DNA from: Hypomyces perniciosus
Lineage: Eukaryota; Ascomycota; Sordariomycetes; Hypocreales; Hypocreaceae
Direction of reading: 5' to 3'
Length of the DNA stretch: 64,000 nucleotides
Assembly (NCBI GenBank): GCA_008477525.1
Contig: SPDT01000010.1
Span: 372,001 to 436,000 of the forward strand
Numbering within the stretch: position 1 is the first letter of the stretch; the number at the start of each line of letters is the position of its first letter. A program made the position numbers and the translations under genes. Of the stretch, positions 10,898 through 24,100 are shown piece after piece. The notes beneath the pieces are model-generated. The model ran no database searches, had not been told where the DNA came from, and saw only the letters and a program-made list of their open reading frames with translations.

Positions 10898-13783
10898 GTA
10901 TTACGACTGACATGTCAGAATCCCCGGCCGGCGGTTTGATGAGCCCGTTAAAGCCGTCGCCGGCGCCGAAACGGTGGTGTTCATCACAATGGTGATGTGC
11001 GTGGCGAAGAAGAAGGAAAAAAGAACAACGGAACATGCATTGCATAACGAGGTTACAGAAGCCATCTGCCGATATCTCAGCTGTGGCTCATCGTCTTTTC
11101 TTTTCCTCGCCGTTTCGTTTTTGAGCCACCTCGTGTCACAGTCGCAGCCGGCCTCGCCAAGGCTGAGAAGCTAGGGAGAAACTTGGAAAAGGGTGCGATG
11201 AAGATGCCTAATGTTTGATGGGTACGAAGTACGGAGGACGGACTCCTCCTAACGAGATAAGACGACCTGAGCGAACAAGCATGGGTTTTTCTTCCCCGCT
11301 TGGCAGCAGCACCATTGAAGCTAAACCGACCGACAGTGCATCTGCATCTGCATTGCATATCGCCATCGAATGCTGGAATTGGCCCAACCTCCATCTATAC
11401 TATCCTATCTATACTCCGTACTACTATCTACTATGCCGCTCCGTTTGAGTCTATGAGATCCTGCTTCTGGTTTGCTTGAGGAAGCGCCGTGCCAATCAAT
11501 CATCATGCCACACCACCCACTCGCACGTTTTCTGCGCCCCTCTCCTCCAAAGGTGGCATCGTATCCGCTCAGCCAATCTGCGAATCACAGTGCTGCGATG
11601 GCTCGCATTTTTTGATTGTCTTGCAGCTCGCCAGTCAGACCGACTTTTCAGGCAGGCTGGCGAGAAAAAAGCCTGCTGATGCGGACGTCATTTTGCCCTT
11701 TCAGCTCGCTCCTGAACACAGTGAAGGAAGGGATTTAATATTCATGTAGTTAGTACGAAGTAGTACTACTCCCTATTACTCGTACTACTCGCATACCGGT
11801 AGTATGTAGTATTATCTTTAATCAAACAAAATGGAAGGAGGTTTTGATAGCGTTTGCTGCCCATTTCCCCTTCTGACAAGGAGTTTCCCCTTTTGTCGTG
11901 CTACTTAACACTACTGCTGCTGCATATCGAGATCGCCCCTACGGAAGGAGAAAAAAGCCCCTGATTTGCAGCATCAGGGTCGCACACCAAACAAGCCTCA
12001 GCCTAACTACTGCTTCGTACGGGTACTACTCGTACATAGATACATACCAACTGTCGCGTGTGGAAGAAGATCTTTTTTTCTTTGCCCTCTCTTCTACGGA
12101 GTATATATGTACTTCGTAATTGCATTCTCATCCCTCCCACTGTGGCACCCCCGACGCGCCACATTGCTGTCTGTGACTCGTCGCCCGCTTTTCGGTGGTG
12201 GTGAGGTGAGGCTTGATCTCATTAGCCCACACAAGCACGCTGAAAAGACAGACTTGCAACGCACAACGCTTCAACTAACGTTCAGCTCCGGTCACAAGTT
12301 CGTTCGTCCCCATTTCCTCCGTCTGATGGAGCAGCCCTCCCTCCGAGATTCTCGCATCGCACAAAAAAAGAAGGAACCAGTATCCGAATCCTCTTTTTTT
12401 GTGGAAACGGACCAAAGTATCAGGACAGTAGCAACACAGTATTGAGCATATTTGTGACATTGTGACATTCTGTTGGGGTGGGAAGAAGCTATCTACGTTT
12501 CCTAGGGCTTACCCAGCCTATTTTTTCCATTATGATTGTATTTTCTAAGCTTATTCGGCTGACGGATATCATGAGGTGCCTACTCAAGCTTACACGTGGT
12601 ACTAAATTGGTATGATGGACACTGAGAATAGAAGCGGAATAGACGGGCTCCGAAGTCAGAAAAAAAAAAGGTGGTGGTGTGAATCCCGTAAATGGCGTCA
12701 TAGGCTGATCGATGACATTTCTGGCGCAGCATCGTAGTCGACGCCACACTTTGATCTGGAGAGGGGGGGGATCCCATCAGACGGGGCTGGTGAATCGTGA
12801 GCCGCTTCACCACGGGAACTCACCAGCCACCAGGTTTGCCGCGCTAACCTTGAAGCAGCCTAGACATTCCTGACAGGAACCAAAGGTTCCAAAAATAACA
12901 AAAAAAATGACTTCGGGAAGCTTCAACTTCCATCAAGGTGAGATGACAAGGCAGGATGAGGCGGTGCAATCCGGAATCCCATTTTCCCATACAAGTTGCT
13001 CAGATTTTATCATCGTAGTACGAAGTACAGAAGGGAGAAATAAGCATTACAACAGCATCCGAAGAATGAATAGCTTCACTCGCTCTTAGCATAATCCCCT
13101 TCACCATAGGAATGTTAGCCTGTTTCATCAACACAACTCTATAACATCATCCGAACATCCCTCTGTCTCAGCCCACCCACGGAATGCAAAGCTTTTGCGT
13201 TTGACTATTGTTTCCCATTAGTAACATGGTTCTTCTCCCGCCACAAAATACACCGAACATCTCTCCCTTGAACCATGACTCTCAAGGTTTAGGAATCCTA
13301 AAGCGTTTGTTGTGTTGAACATGAGTCGTTTCACAGTTTCATCCACTTACACACAAGCGTGAGCCCATCCACTACGGAGCAACGCGTTTTTACTCTGTAC
13401 AGTGAACACAGTCTTGAAGTGACATGAGTGGCATCCTCGATCCCTTTGAAACTTAATCGCAGATCAGCCTTGGCAGATCCTGACTTATATGTAGGATTCT
13501 GGGGCTGCCAGCTCCGCTAGAGATCGGAGGCAAATTGACATGTGAATCTATAGTGCAGCCAACAAACAGGTCAGTCCTCACATAGCTCAGCAAATGCCAA
13601 CCTTGTATCTCCTCAAGTAACCGAAAATTACTATGAACTAGCGAGGGTATTCTAAACACAATACTAACACCATGAATAAGCTCAAGCAAAAATATCATCA
13701 GTCATCAACCATTTCTTTTCCTGTCATGTCTGGGGATCCAGTCCCAAACAAAATAGCACTTGACATGCCCAACTCGTCTCAAA

Positions 13784-15780
13784 TTACATCAACGAGGGCC
13801 TACGCCGAGTGGACTCTCCACCACTGCTCTGGGGACGCCACAGGTCCGCTGAGTCGGTTCCGTCTGGACCAACAAGCTCTGGTGGTGCCGGCAATGGCAG
13901 GTACACTCCGCTTCCATCTCCAACCAGGATGCTTCGTCGAGCCTCGCCCCGATCCCAGCCTTGCCCCGTCACATCTGCCGCCAGTCCGTAGCTGCTGACC
14001 GGGCGTCGCGACCCTCCCCACGAACGGGTGAGGGCATCAACCCTGCTAAAGCTCCACGTGCCTGATTCATCAGTCTTGGTATAGACCTCAAGGGTATGGA
14101 CTGGCGGCGGTGCCCTCATATGGGCGGCAAACGGATTGTTAGAACTGAAACGATGAGCAGCGGGTGCTTGAGAGATCGTTCGACGAGGGGCGGGTGATAG
14201 TTGAAAGGGTGAAGAGGATATGGCAGACAAATTAGGTGATGCTCGAACATGACCTGCAAAACCAGGGCTGGACGGAGAGGCCATGCCAGAAAAGTTACCC
14301 GGCGATCGAGGAATTCCTCCTGCAAAGCCAGGACTGGGTGGAGAGGCCATGCCAGACAAGTTGGCTGATGCTCGAATATTGCCCCCTGCGAAGCCAGGGC
14401 TTGGCGGCGGCAGTCCTTGAAGTTTGTCAGGGAGGGTAATATCATGAACATAGAGCTTTCGAAGCTTCGGAATGGATCCTGCAAGAACAGATGAGGCGAG
14501 GTACGTATAGTAGGTATCCTTCATGCTCGCATACGCCCCGTTTTCGTTCACTGCCGATATTTCATAACGCAACGTCTCCAAGCTGCGTGATGCAAGAAGT
14601 GGGATGCCGGCATTATGTGGAAAGGCTTCAGAGATCTTAGCCTGTATAGCCAAGGTCTTCAGCCACGGGGCCATGGCTAAGATTTCCTGCAGCCTCTGCG
14701 GCTGCACGCCAGTCTCCTTCAGAGTGAGTACCTTCAACGTTTGCTGGGCAGTAGTCTGCCAGGCCAGATATTCCATCAAGCCGGCAGCCGTCACCCGAGG
14801 TGTGTCCTCTAACACAAGCTCCTCCAGGTGGGGTATAGCAGGCCCATCTACAGTAGATGTCAGAACTTCGTCGGAAAGGCTTTCCGTACCTGATATCTTC
14901 AATGCCCGAAGATTTGTCAACGATGCCAATACCGCTCTCATAGTTAGTATGTCGACGTTGACGCTGTTCAGTTCAAGGACCTCGAGGCTCTGCCAAACCC
15001 GGCCAGTAGCCAGTGTGGCGAGGCTGCGCTCCGCACCTCCATTATACGTCATCTTACGGATGTTGGGGCATCTAGCTTGGACCTCCAAGCGCAGCGTTGC
15101 ACAGCTCGGCTCGTCGGAGAACATGCCCTCAGGTAGATCGACGAATTTCAGATTGGGGAGCACGGCAATCGTCTGGGCTAGCTCTACATGGCAGAACTCA
15201 CGCACCATGTAGGGGGTCTTCAGAAAAATCACTTGCTTGCCAATTCTGGTCGGGTCCTCGCGGACCGTTCGTCGGAATAGCCTGAGTCTTGCCTGTGCCG
15301 GGTCTTCGGGGATGCCGTTGCGATCGAAACGCGTGTGCTTCCGCTTTTCGGCTAGGAAAGCCTCGCGCTTGCAATAGTGTACCTGGTCGATTCGTACGCT
15401 GTGATACCTGTGACCGGATCAGTCAGACAAGGTGCCTAAACAAACAAAGATCTAGGATAAACTTACAACACCTTGAGAGCAGTGTCACGCCAGCTTCGGC
15501 TAACTCGAGCACAGTGCGCTAGATCGCGAAGGTCACACAGCATGCACGCACTTTCGATCGTGCTCTGCTCGCATGTTTCATAGCTCTCGTCCCGAGTATG
15601 CGGGCAGACGAAGGCAAAGATCCGCGCAAGAACTGTAGACGAAAGATTGGCGAGAAGCTGAGCCGACCGGTATGAGGGGGGAAACTTAGGCTGTTGAAAG
15701 ACGGCAGGAGAGCGAGGCTCCGCTAGAGCAGCAGAGCCGTCGCTCTTCTTCTTGTCTTTCTTTCGAAATGGAAATCGCAT
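13784..15780 (-). CDS. F-box / leucine-rich-repeat-like protein
   Basis: Exons 15780-15467 and 15407-13784 give 645 aa. The start begins MRFPFRKKDKKK, a basic leader. An F-box-like segment (about residues 45-108) contains NLSSTVLARIFAFVCP and LAHCARVSRSWRDTALKVLY, the usual L..I...V..R.W pattern; the single intron falls just after it. A run of leucine-rich stretches follows (about 150-400), such as LEVLELNSVNVDILTMRAVL, LTNLRALKISG and QTLKVLTLKETGV, fitting irregular LRRs. Residues about 435-500 hold three tandem 22-residue units, and the C-terminus is disordered and Ser/Pro-rich. F-box proteins recruit substrates to SCF ubiquitin ligases; no Skp1 contact or substrate can be proven here. Donor GTAAGT and acceptor CACAG support the intron. 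Confidence 0.85.
14219..14416 (-). repeat. Three tandem 66-bp units inside the F-box gene
   Basis: The unit encodes SPGFAGG followed by variable R-S-N-x-SGMASP. Matching codons recur at exactly 66-bp steps (TGC at 14255, 14321 and 14387), so the array is in frame and adds 22 residues per unit. Confidence 0.85.
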
Positions 15781-17284
15781 GGTGGGCGACGATGATTAAC
15801 GAGGGGCAGCTGAGAACAACAAGTGAGGGGCGAGGAAAGGATTAAATAGAGAACAAGAAGAAACGAGAAATGTGCGTGCTAGAAAGTCGATTCAGTTATC
15901 AGGTAGAGCGCGACGAGAAGTGAGCAGCTGGATCAACATTGATGATTTGTTCGTTACGCTCATCTCTGTTGAGGCTTGCCCGCAAGGGAACGATGAGACG
16001 GATGTCTCTGGCAGCAGCTCACTGTGGCTGGACGGCGCGGTTGTTCTCACTGATGGTGCAAGGTGGAAGTCTGATCAGTGGGTGATGCGTGCCCGCGTTT
16101 ATGTAGGCATTGGGGAATGTAGGAAAAGTGGACAGAAGTTTTTGGAGAAGAGCAGAGCTGGGAGGAACAGGACCTAAGGTTCCAGGTAGCACAGCGGTTG
16201 GTGATGAGGTCGCGAGTTTCTGAGCTTCGCGCCACAGATCCCTGCACTACCTGAGAGCTCCCTGTAACCTTAGGCGCCTCAGTGGGTTGGTGGTCCGTGC
16301 GCGGTCTTGTGCGGCGTGGAGAATCGGCATAATGCCGCGGTTGACCCGAAAACGGTCTTAGTACTACCCCGTAATGCGGGCTTTCATTCGCCAGTCCCTG
16401 GGAAATTATGCATGGAGAAGAGCGCCTGTTGTCACCCGCACTTTATTTTTGGCCTTGAACGACTTTTATTCAGCACCAATCAACGTCTTGGCTGCTTCAG
16501 GAGACACAACCCCCTGGATATCGATATCTTACTGGTTGAAGGGCTTGATCAACAATGTTACGTACGAGGCCACCGAGTGTGTTTTTGACAAGGGAATGGC
16601 AACGGAAAAAGTAACTGGAAAGCCTGATAAAGCCCTCCATCAGCCTCACTACGCTCGTAAGCCACGTTAAGTTCCCTTACCAGAAAAGCCCCTGGCGCAC
16701 AGGTATCAATCACCCCTTCAGCCGTCACCAATATGTCCAAGGATAGCCATAACAACATCATATTAGTTCTACCCCGCCTGTCTATCATCTACCCTTCCTC
16801 CATTCTCCCTCCCGGCCTAGGAGCATGCCAGATTAACCCATCGTACAGAAAGTATGGTACATAGATAAGCAGAAGATTAAAAAGACCAGGTTGGCGTGAC
16901 TTCCTGGCCCAACGCAGTCATGCAATTGCAGCCACCTTGGCCGAGTCTTGGTCCCAAAATTGTCCGCCGTGCCATATACCCCCAGCATTTCCCCATATTA
17001 GCCATAGAGCCGTCGTCAACCACCAGTCATCATGATTATCAATCAAAGACATAATATCATCGCCAATGGCGATTCATCTCGGATCAGCCCCGGACGAAAT
17101 CTGCCAGAGAACAAATTCCACCATGTCCAAAATAAGAGATTAGTAAAAAGTAGTAAACACCAAGACGATGGTGAGGCCCCAGATCCGCCCTAGAGCACCG
17201 AAGCCATGTATTACCCGGTTGCCACAACGCCGCTAGTCACCATCGTAAAAGCCGTGTTTGTAAGAGAGCTTCAGTAAAAGCACT
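15781..17284. other. Intergenic, between the F-box gene and the elongase gene
   Basis: Promoter side of the F-box gene and 3' side of the elongase gene, both on the minus strand. The frame at 16374-16670 (+) shows no domain or splice context. Nothing else is supported. Confidence 0.5.
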
Positions 17285-18465
17285 TTAGGCCTTGCGGGAC
17301 CTAGGGATAGTGCCATTGGTCTTGGCACCAGTGGTAGAGCCATTCGACTGGCTATTGGAAGAAAGATCGGGGAGGGGGGCCTGGCTCATGCGTCGCAGAG
17401 ACTTTCGGGTGGTGGGAGCCTTGCCGTCCTTCTTGTAGGTGGCAAAGTAGAACGAGATGAAGAGGACCAGGTAGGAGCTGAGAATGCCAATGCCAGCAAA
17501 GGCGGCGAACTCCTCACCCGCACACTTACCAGCATTGGGCAGGTGGGGGAAGTAGGTTGAGGAGAAGTAGGTGTAGGACGCGAAGTAAACGAAGCCTTGA
17601 CTCAAGTTAGCCAATTGTCAAGTGGGTGAAGCAGAATTATTAGTAAAAATCGCTTACCAAGATCAATGATGAACTGGATGATCTGGAGACGAGTAACCCA
17701 CTCCTTCCACCAGATGCGGACGCCACGAGCGCTCTGGAAGTAGTACCAGTACATGACAACGTGCACAGTCAAGTTAAGGGTAATGGGGACCCAAGAGACC
17801 GAGGTCAAGCCAATCAGCTGAGTGTAGCAGAGAAGAGCGGTAGCGCCATGGTGGTAGCAGTGGAGGAAGGCTATCTACATGTTAGCTTATCAGAACGTCT
17901 TGTTGTAGCTCGGTCAAAACGCACTCAATGGCTTCTTCTTCAGGAACAAAAAGACAGTATCAAGCAGCTCGAGGTACTTGGTCAGGTAGTTCAGCTACAC
18001 GGTTTGTTAGTCTAACTCTCTTGTGAAGCGGCGGGATTGATAATGACTGACGTAATAGAGGACAACAAGGGGCTGGGTCCAGCCACCGTCGTGGTGGCAG
18101 ATGGCATAGAAGACACCATGGCGAACAACGGTAGGGATAAGCTGCTCAATGAAGAGGGCCAGAAGTATGCCACTGATGGCGGTCAGGTAGAAATTGTGGA
18201 TCAGGAAGAGCGTCTTGAGCTTGAAAGGCTCGCGGTTGCGCATCAACGCCCGACCGCCAAAGATGATCAGGTAGTAGACGACAATGAAGATGGATGTCGA
18301 CTTCAGCGTGGACATTGGCGTCTCAAACGGCACGAATTCGAAGTCATTGGCTGAATAGCCAACAACGGCCGTCCAGGCCTTGTCGAAGATGGGCCATAGA
18401 TGGATGCCGAATGGGCGGTCGAGGGTCGGCAGAGGCAACTGCTCGAAGAAAGCGGCAGACGACAT
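17285..18465 (-). CDS. ELO2: Very-long-chain fatty acid elongase (ELO family, ELO2/FEN1-like)
   Basis: Exons 18465-18052, 17994-17925, 17870-17658 and 17595-17285 give 335 aa. ELO proteins are the 3-ketoacyl-CoA synthases of the ER elongation cycle, supplying very long chains for sphingolipids. Diagnostic features in order: [21 protein letters not shown], then [16 protein letters not shown] with the catalytic HxxHH box, then [14 protein letters not shown] and [16 protein letters not shown]. All follow the yeast Elo2/Elo3 order. Several hydrophobic segments fit six or seven membrane spans. The tail [15 protein letters not shown] is basic, as expected for the cytosolic ER-retention end. The third exon must begin at the second of two nearby AGs (17871) to keep the frame and give LTFLH. 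The first donor is the less usual GTCAGT. ELO2 and ELO3 cannot be told apart with certainty. Confidence 0.95.
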
Positions 18466-19705
18466 GATGGGCGGAACTATGCAGACAAGCTCGTAGCAGC
18501 TTCAGACCGAACGACTTGTGTCTAGAGTGTAGCGGGCCGTTAAAACCGAAGTAGGAACACAGTTTCAGAGTTGACTGAGGCGAACTGGACACGCGACGCG
18601 ACGAGTGAGGTGACCAAAAGGGGGTCGAGCGAGCCACGAGAGCAGACCTTTCCGACGAAAAACAGGGCGGAAAAGCCGCAGAAAAGAAGGAGTGACAAGA
18701 AAAAAGAGTAGACGACAACTCCTGGGATCGCACAACGAGGGAAGAAAAGAAGAAGACGAAGGGTGATGGGAAAAGGGTGAGGAAATACGTGGTCTGCTTA
18801 GTCGGTAATTCAAGGCCCTTAGTACGTACCGGGCCAGCTTAATTGACGGACCCAAAAAGGGGAAATTTCGCAGCTGCAGGATGGGTACTTGGCATTCTGG
18901 CAGCTTCGCATGTGATTCGTCCATGACGAGTTGTCACCCAATCATAGGCCTTCGAAGAGAAACATTCTGACGGGAGCACGTGACTTTGTTGAATGAGAGG
19001 ATGAATGTGGTGGAGTTGACGCTGTTCGAGCTGAGTACTGAGTACATGGTGTCACGTACGGCTTTTACCGTATTTCGGGCCCTCGGACTCCTCGGATGGG
19101 GTAGGCGGTACAAGTGGGAATATCCGTAGTTGGGCCTCGGTCCTTTGCCCTCAATTATTCTTTTTTTTGTCTCACAACAAACAAACATACATAACAATAC
19201 TAAGCACTTTACGGAGTAGAGGCAGTGCTATTAATACCGAATCAGCACGAATAGAAAAGATTACTAGTAATACTTCAAGTCCGAGCCTACCAAGTCCGTT
19301 TCATATGATGAAGTTATGAGGAGATGCATACACGAGATGTGGCTTAAAGAATTACTAGTATGCTGATGTCCGGTGTCATGTTAACCTTCCGGTCTGGCAT
19401 TCGCCAGCCAGTGGACGAATTGGAATTGGTGTAAATGAAAGCTGTCCGAGTATGACAGTGTCCAGCTATTCTATACACTGTACTAACGCACACAATTGAC
19501 ATGGCACACGGAGCTTTCCTTGCGCAATTCGTACTGTACAACCCACATACCGGGTAAATCAGGCAATCCCGCCGCTTAGTCACCATCCTCAGACGATTCT
19601 TGCTCCAAAACACCTCTGCAACCATCACAGCCTCAGTCCAAGAGCACACAACAAGCCTCGTCGCCCGCACAACAGCCCTCGCGCTCCCTCCGTCAGCTGT
19701 TCACC
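18466..19705. promoter_or_regulatory. Divergent intergenic region, elongase / COX6
   Basis: 1.2 kb separating the two starts; it must hold both promoters. CT-rich runs precede COX6 (19570-19700). A nonamer lies at 19210-19218. No open frame here has family features. Confidence 0.5.
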
Positions 19706-20589
19706 ATGCCGTCCGCTTCTTTGCTCCGTGTCGCCGCTCGCGGCTCGACCTTTGTCCGCGCCACTGCCGTGCGCCCCGCGTCTGTCATGGTTCGCTCCGC
19801 TGCCGTTCGTCCCTTCAGCGTCTCGACTCCCCGACGAGGCGAACATGTCGAGGAGACCTTTGAGGAGTTCACTGCCAGGTGAGGCTCAAATATTCCATAC
19901 ACGGGGAATGAATTGGAGTCGGAGGGGCAGTGGCGGGACGTGGAAATATACTTCGGGGTGCGGCCTGGCGACCCGATATTTGCTGTCTCATGTCCAACCC
20001 TCCGATCGCATTCATGGAGCTACCAGAATTGTTCGGGTCGACCAATGGCTGACAAAAAGTCGAATCCAGGTTCGAGAAAGAGTTCGATGCTGTCCAGGAT
20101 GTTTTTGAGCTCCAGGTACGCCGTTCCGCGATGCTGCAGCGATGCGCTGCCATAATTATCATATAACCTTGGTTGGCTAATGCCACATTTTTAGCGCAAC
20201 CTGAACAACGCCTTCGCCTACGATCTCGTCCCCTCTCCTTCCGTTGTCGCTGCTGCCCTTAAGGCTGCCCGGAGAGTCAACGACTTTGCCACTGCTGTCC
20301 GCATCTTCGAAGGTACGCCAACTCCTCGGTCGAATTGAGTCATTACCAGTGAACTTTCCTTTTCGCTTTCCATGTCTCTACGACTGCATGGTGTCATTGA
20401 AAACCACTCTCTTCCGGCACATGAATACGCAGACATTAGCAGGACAGAAATGCTGACATGCATGCTCTAGGTGTCAAGGCCAAGGTCGAGAACAAGGGAC
20501 AATACGAGCAATATCTGACAGAGCTCAAGCCCCTGCGGGAAGAGCTGGGTGTGCCGTTGAAGGAGGACTTGTACCCCGAAGAAAAGTAA
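19706..20589 (+). CDS. COX6: Cytochrome c oxidase subunit VI (COX5A family), mitochondrial
   Basis: Exons 19706-19878, 20070-20115, 20195-20312 and 20471-20589 give 151 aa, the usual size for fungal Cox6. It is a nuclear-encoded, matrix-facing subunit of respiratory complex IV. The first about 40 residues are rich in Arg, Ala and Ser and lack acidic residues, a typical presequence. The mature part contains EETFEEFTARFEKEFD, RNLNNAFAYDLVPSPSVV and AARRVNDFATAVRIFEGVK, ending in LKPLREELGVPL and a charged tail, all as in the COX5A/COX6 fold. All four exons are short and none is a complete frame alone; the 191-nt first intron is longer than most here. Confidence 0.95.
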
Positions 20590-21109
20590 ACAGCTGTCCG
20601 TAGGGAAGAAAGTTGTCCGAGTTCAAACTTATTGTACATGACATTTAGAATCGGAGGGAACGGTGGGACGAGAGATAGACGGTTGATATGGGAGGGTTGG
20701 ATGCGACAACAGCCCAATCCAGTATACGTTATAAGCCCTGACAAGGCATGCATAGCGTGCCCCTCTTCCGGTTTTCTCCTCGAAATAATGTTCACTGTGT
20801 CCTCGTGTACTCTCCTCACTGAAGCTTCCATGTGTCTTTCTTACTCATCACAATGTGTAGTATTAGCAGTTCTGATACTCGTCATAAGGCGGCTTATGTG
20901 CCTCACCTTGCTATGTTCTAAAGACAGCTAACCACTCCAACTCCCCTCTCCCCCCTTTCATGAAGCAAAATACCACTTCTCCAAGTACAGCATTCTCATA
21001 CCCAGAGTTGCCATTGTCTCAAATCTATTAAAACAGAGCCAGTAGTACCACCTGAAGCCAGAGTCCAGGGTAAACCGAAACGCCCACTCCAAAATCAAAT
21101 CAAATCAGA
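20590..21109. other. Convergent intergenic region
   Basis: Shared 3' region of COX6 and the minus-strand chromodomain gene. Presumed 3' UTRs; nothing else seen. Confidence 0.5.
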
Positions 21110-24100
21110 TCAATCCCGAAGGTGATTCCACCTTCCATTGCCCGACTGCTGTCCAAGGAACTGCATGCCATCAATGCCTCCAGTAGCCGGACTCGACGCC
21201 CTGCTCGCCGGGCCTCCATATCCGCGGCCGGTACGCGGGCTCATCATGCCCATGCGTGGACTCCGCGGCACACTAACCTGCCGAGTCTCTCGCCGGCCAT
21301 TCTTCAGCTGTCGAAGCTCATCACGAGCTCGATCCAGCTCCATCTCTCTCTCCCTGGTCTGCGCTTTCAGCTCCGCAATCTGACCTAGATAGATCTTCAC
21401 GGTGCTTTGTTCCTGAATCTCATGGATTCGTACAAAGTTATCCGCCGATGTCTTGCGCAGCTCCTCGTTCTGTCTCTTCAACTGGTTGTTTTCTGTTTTC
21501 ATGGCGGAAGCAGACGCGGATGCATCTTGATACAAGTTGCGAACATAGTCACCGTCCTCGTGAGCATTCTCCAGTCGCTTCTCAAGAGTGCCAATCTTGG
21601 CCTCTGCCTCTTGGAGAAGCTTCTCAGTCCTGGCCAACGGGGTATCTTGCGGATCGGATGCGTTGGGGTCTTCCGTCAAACGTGCCAGGGCGCTCTCCAG
21701 TTCTGAGATTCTCTTCTGAGCTTTTTCGGCCTCCTTCTTGGCTTGTTCAGCTGCAGCCTGCATCGAAGCCTCAACCTTGCGCTTTTCGGCTTCGTACCGG
21801 GATCGATCCTGAAGAGCCGTGCGTTGTGATTCGTAAACTTTGCGTGTTGTTCTCTCATACTCCTTGATTCGCTTCTCGAGGCCGGATATTATGCCTTGAT
21901 GATACTCAGAGTCATGATTGGAAGCATTTTTTCGACGTTCATACTCGGAGAACTTGACGAATCAGCTGCTGAGCAAAAGTAGTAGTTACAAGATTAGGCA
22001 TACCTTTTCGGTCAGGGTCTCTAGAACTGAGAGCGGCACCTTGACCAGCACTTCAGGTCGAGACGATCTGTTCATTGGAGCGCTGGAGTCCAAAAGCGTG
22101 CGCACATCATCGGGCAAAGGAGGCTCATTTTCAATGCCCGCCGCGTGTTCAACCCGCATCCTTTTGACTTCGGAGTCCCCAAAGTAATCCTAGATAACAC
22201 CTGAGATTAGCAACAACGAATGTAATAACAAAAGGGGAGGAAACTCACGAGTTTACGCTTGCGGCCGTTTTCTTGTTCTTCAGGGAAATCAATCGGAAGC
22301 TGAGATCGGGATTGGGAGTCAACGAAAACATCAAGCACGTCGTGGGGGATTTTCTCTGCTCTCCACAGGACAACGTTCTCCTCGCCATTGATAAAGTCGT
22401 AAAAGGTGGCGGCAGCTTCATGAGGTTCGGGGTGACCCCGATTGGGATCAGTAACTAGCTTCCGTGCGCGAACAATGGCAGAGAGTAGTGCGTTCTTTCG
22501 TTCCATCTCGCTCAATCCCTCTGGAACAAGGATATCAAGTTGCTCAATTGAATAAGTTGTCACCAACATCATTATCAGTTGCTGCCTGTTGAAACTCTCG
22601 CTCAGTCGCCCTGCCAGCAACGGGCAGTTGAAGGAATGATCAAAGCCAATTATAGCATCAAAGTCGGCCAGATCGATGTCTTGAGTTGGCAATGCGAAAA
22701 CGAGTCGAGAATGATGAGGTGGCGTGGTCGGTGGTGCAAGGGCATCGCACCTGAATTCCATTTTCAGAGCTTCGGCCAAATTGCATAGTAACCGAAGTAG
22801 GTTGAGAGAGCCTGCAACGATCAAGATGCCATAGTCTGGCTGCACACCCTGCAAAAATTCGAAAACAAAGCTGAACTTCGGGTTGGCATCGCAGCAATAC
22901 TTGGCCTGTTGTGCAGGAGTGAGCTCTTCAAACGCGGCGCCGACCATGTCTTGAGGATAGTCGCAAAGAGTAAACAGGCGACTGAAAAGCTCGTCAATCT
23001 GGTTGACAAGCGACTCATCGGGCTCCGAATATTGCTCGCTGCTGAAGATCTTGCCAAACTCCTTGATGCAGGGTCGGTACTCCATTATGGTTTCATCGTA
23101 TAATGGACGTTGGCGTGCGTGGAAAGGCAATGTGACAATATGGTCCAAATTCACACGTCCCAGGAGCGATGGTGTCTTATCGTCATCAGAACTGTACCCA
23201 TCCTGTTCCTCGTCTGGCTCTATCGGTTCGACATAGGCTGGTAACGGGACAGGATCGTGATCTTCAATGGAGGACAATGGGGCGAGGGGAGTTTCGTCAT
23301 ACCCTGGTTCAGCTTGCCGAGTGATATCAGCAAGGGAAACGGTTTCCTGCTGTACCTGCTGAGACCGATCAGGTAGCGGGTCTAAAGGTGAAAACCCGCC
23401 TACGCTCAGTCCATAGTTGAATATTTCATGCAGTTCCTCAGCGACTGATTTTCGCTTGTTTGTGCTAGATACTGGCACAACTACCTCGCTCTCCGCAGCC
23501 TGACCATTTCCCGACACGCCCGGAGACGATGGTTTCGTTTCCACATCAACAAACGGTTGTGACACTAGAGTCAACTCAGGCGAACGCACAGGCAACTCTG
23601 CGTGTGATGCGGGGGCCTTGTCGTGAGATTCAGTGTCCGGACCATTACCAGTGACTGTTTCAGGTCGTTCTGGCTGGGCGTTGTCGTTCGTTGATGAAGT
23701 CGCCGATTCAGGAAATATGGGGTCAAACTGAAATATCTTTGCCAGCTCTTCCGCCACGGTCAAACGGCGTTCTGGGTCCATGGCCCGACTTTGATTTCGG
23801 TTGGGGATACGTTTCGGAGATGACACAACTCCTGCGGACGAACGTGATGGTGTTACAGGAGTCACCGAAACCTCCTCTGGTTGTGACAAGACTGCGACGG
23901 GGGCTGAGTCTTCCTGTATAGTCTCGCTAGGAGTGAGTTTTTGATCAGCAGAATCGAAATCCTGGCGGACTATTTGGGCTGCTTGGGACTCCCTTTGGTC
24001 CAATAGAGTTTCTGCTTGGTGGTTCCGGGCGGAAGTAGCTTCAAAAACAGCACAATAAGGAAACTCGAGGACCTGGCTGTTCACAGAGCTCTCTGGAATG

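Larger units (their letters stand above)
9230..13783. other. 4.5-kb intergenic stretch
   Basis: Upstream of the gene at 8063-9229 and downstream of the F-box gene. It holds two short tandem arrays (9709-9806), two 16-bp nonamer palindromes (10080-10095, 10882-10897), further nonamers at 9970, 11412 and 12095, a CATAG repeat near 10374-10397, and related TACGAAGTA/TACTTCGTA motifs near 11223, 11754, 12110 and 13018. Open frames (for example 11966-12445 +) show no domain pattern. Confidence 0.6.
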
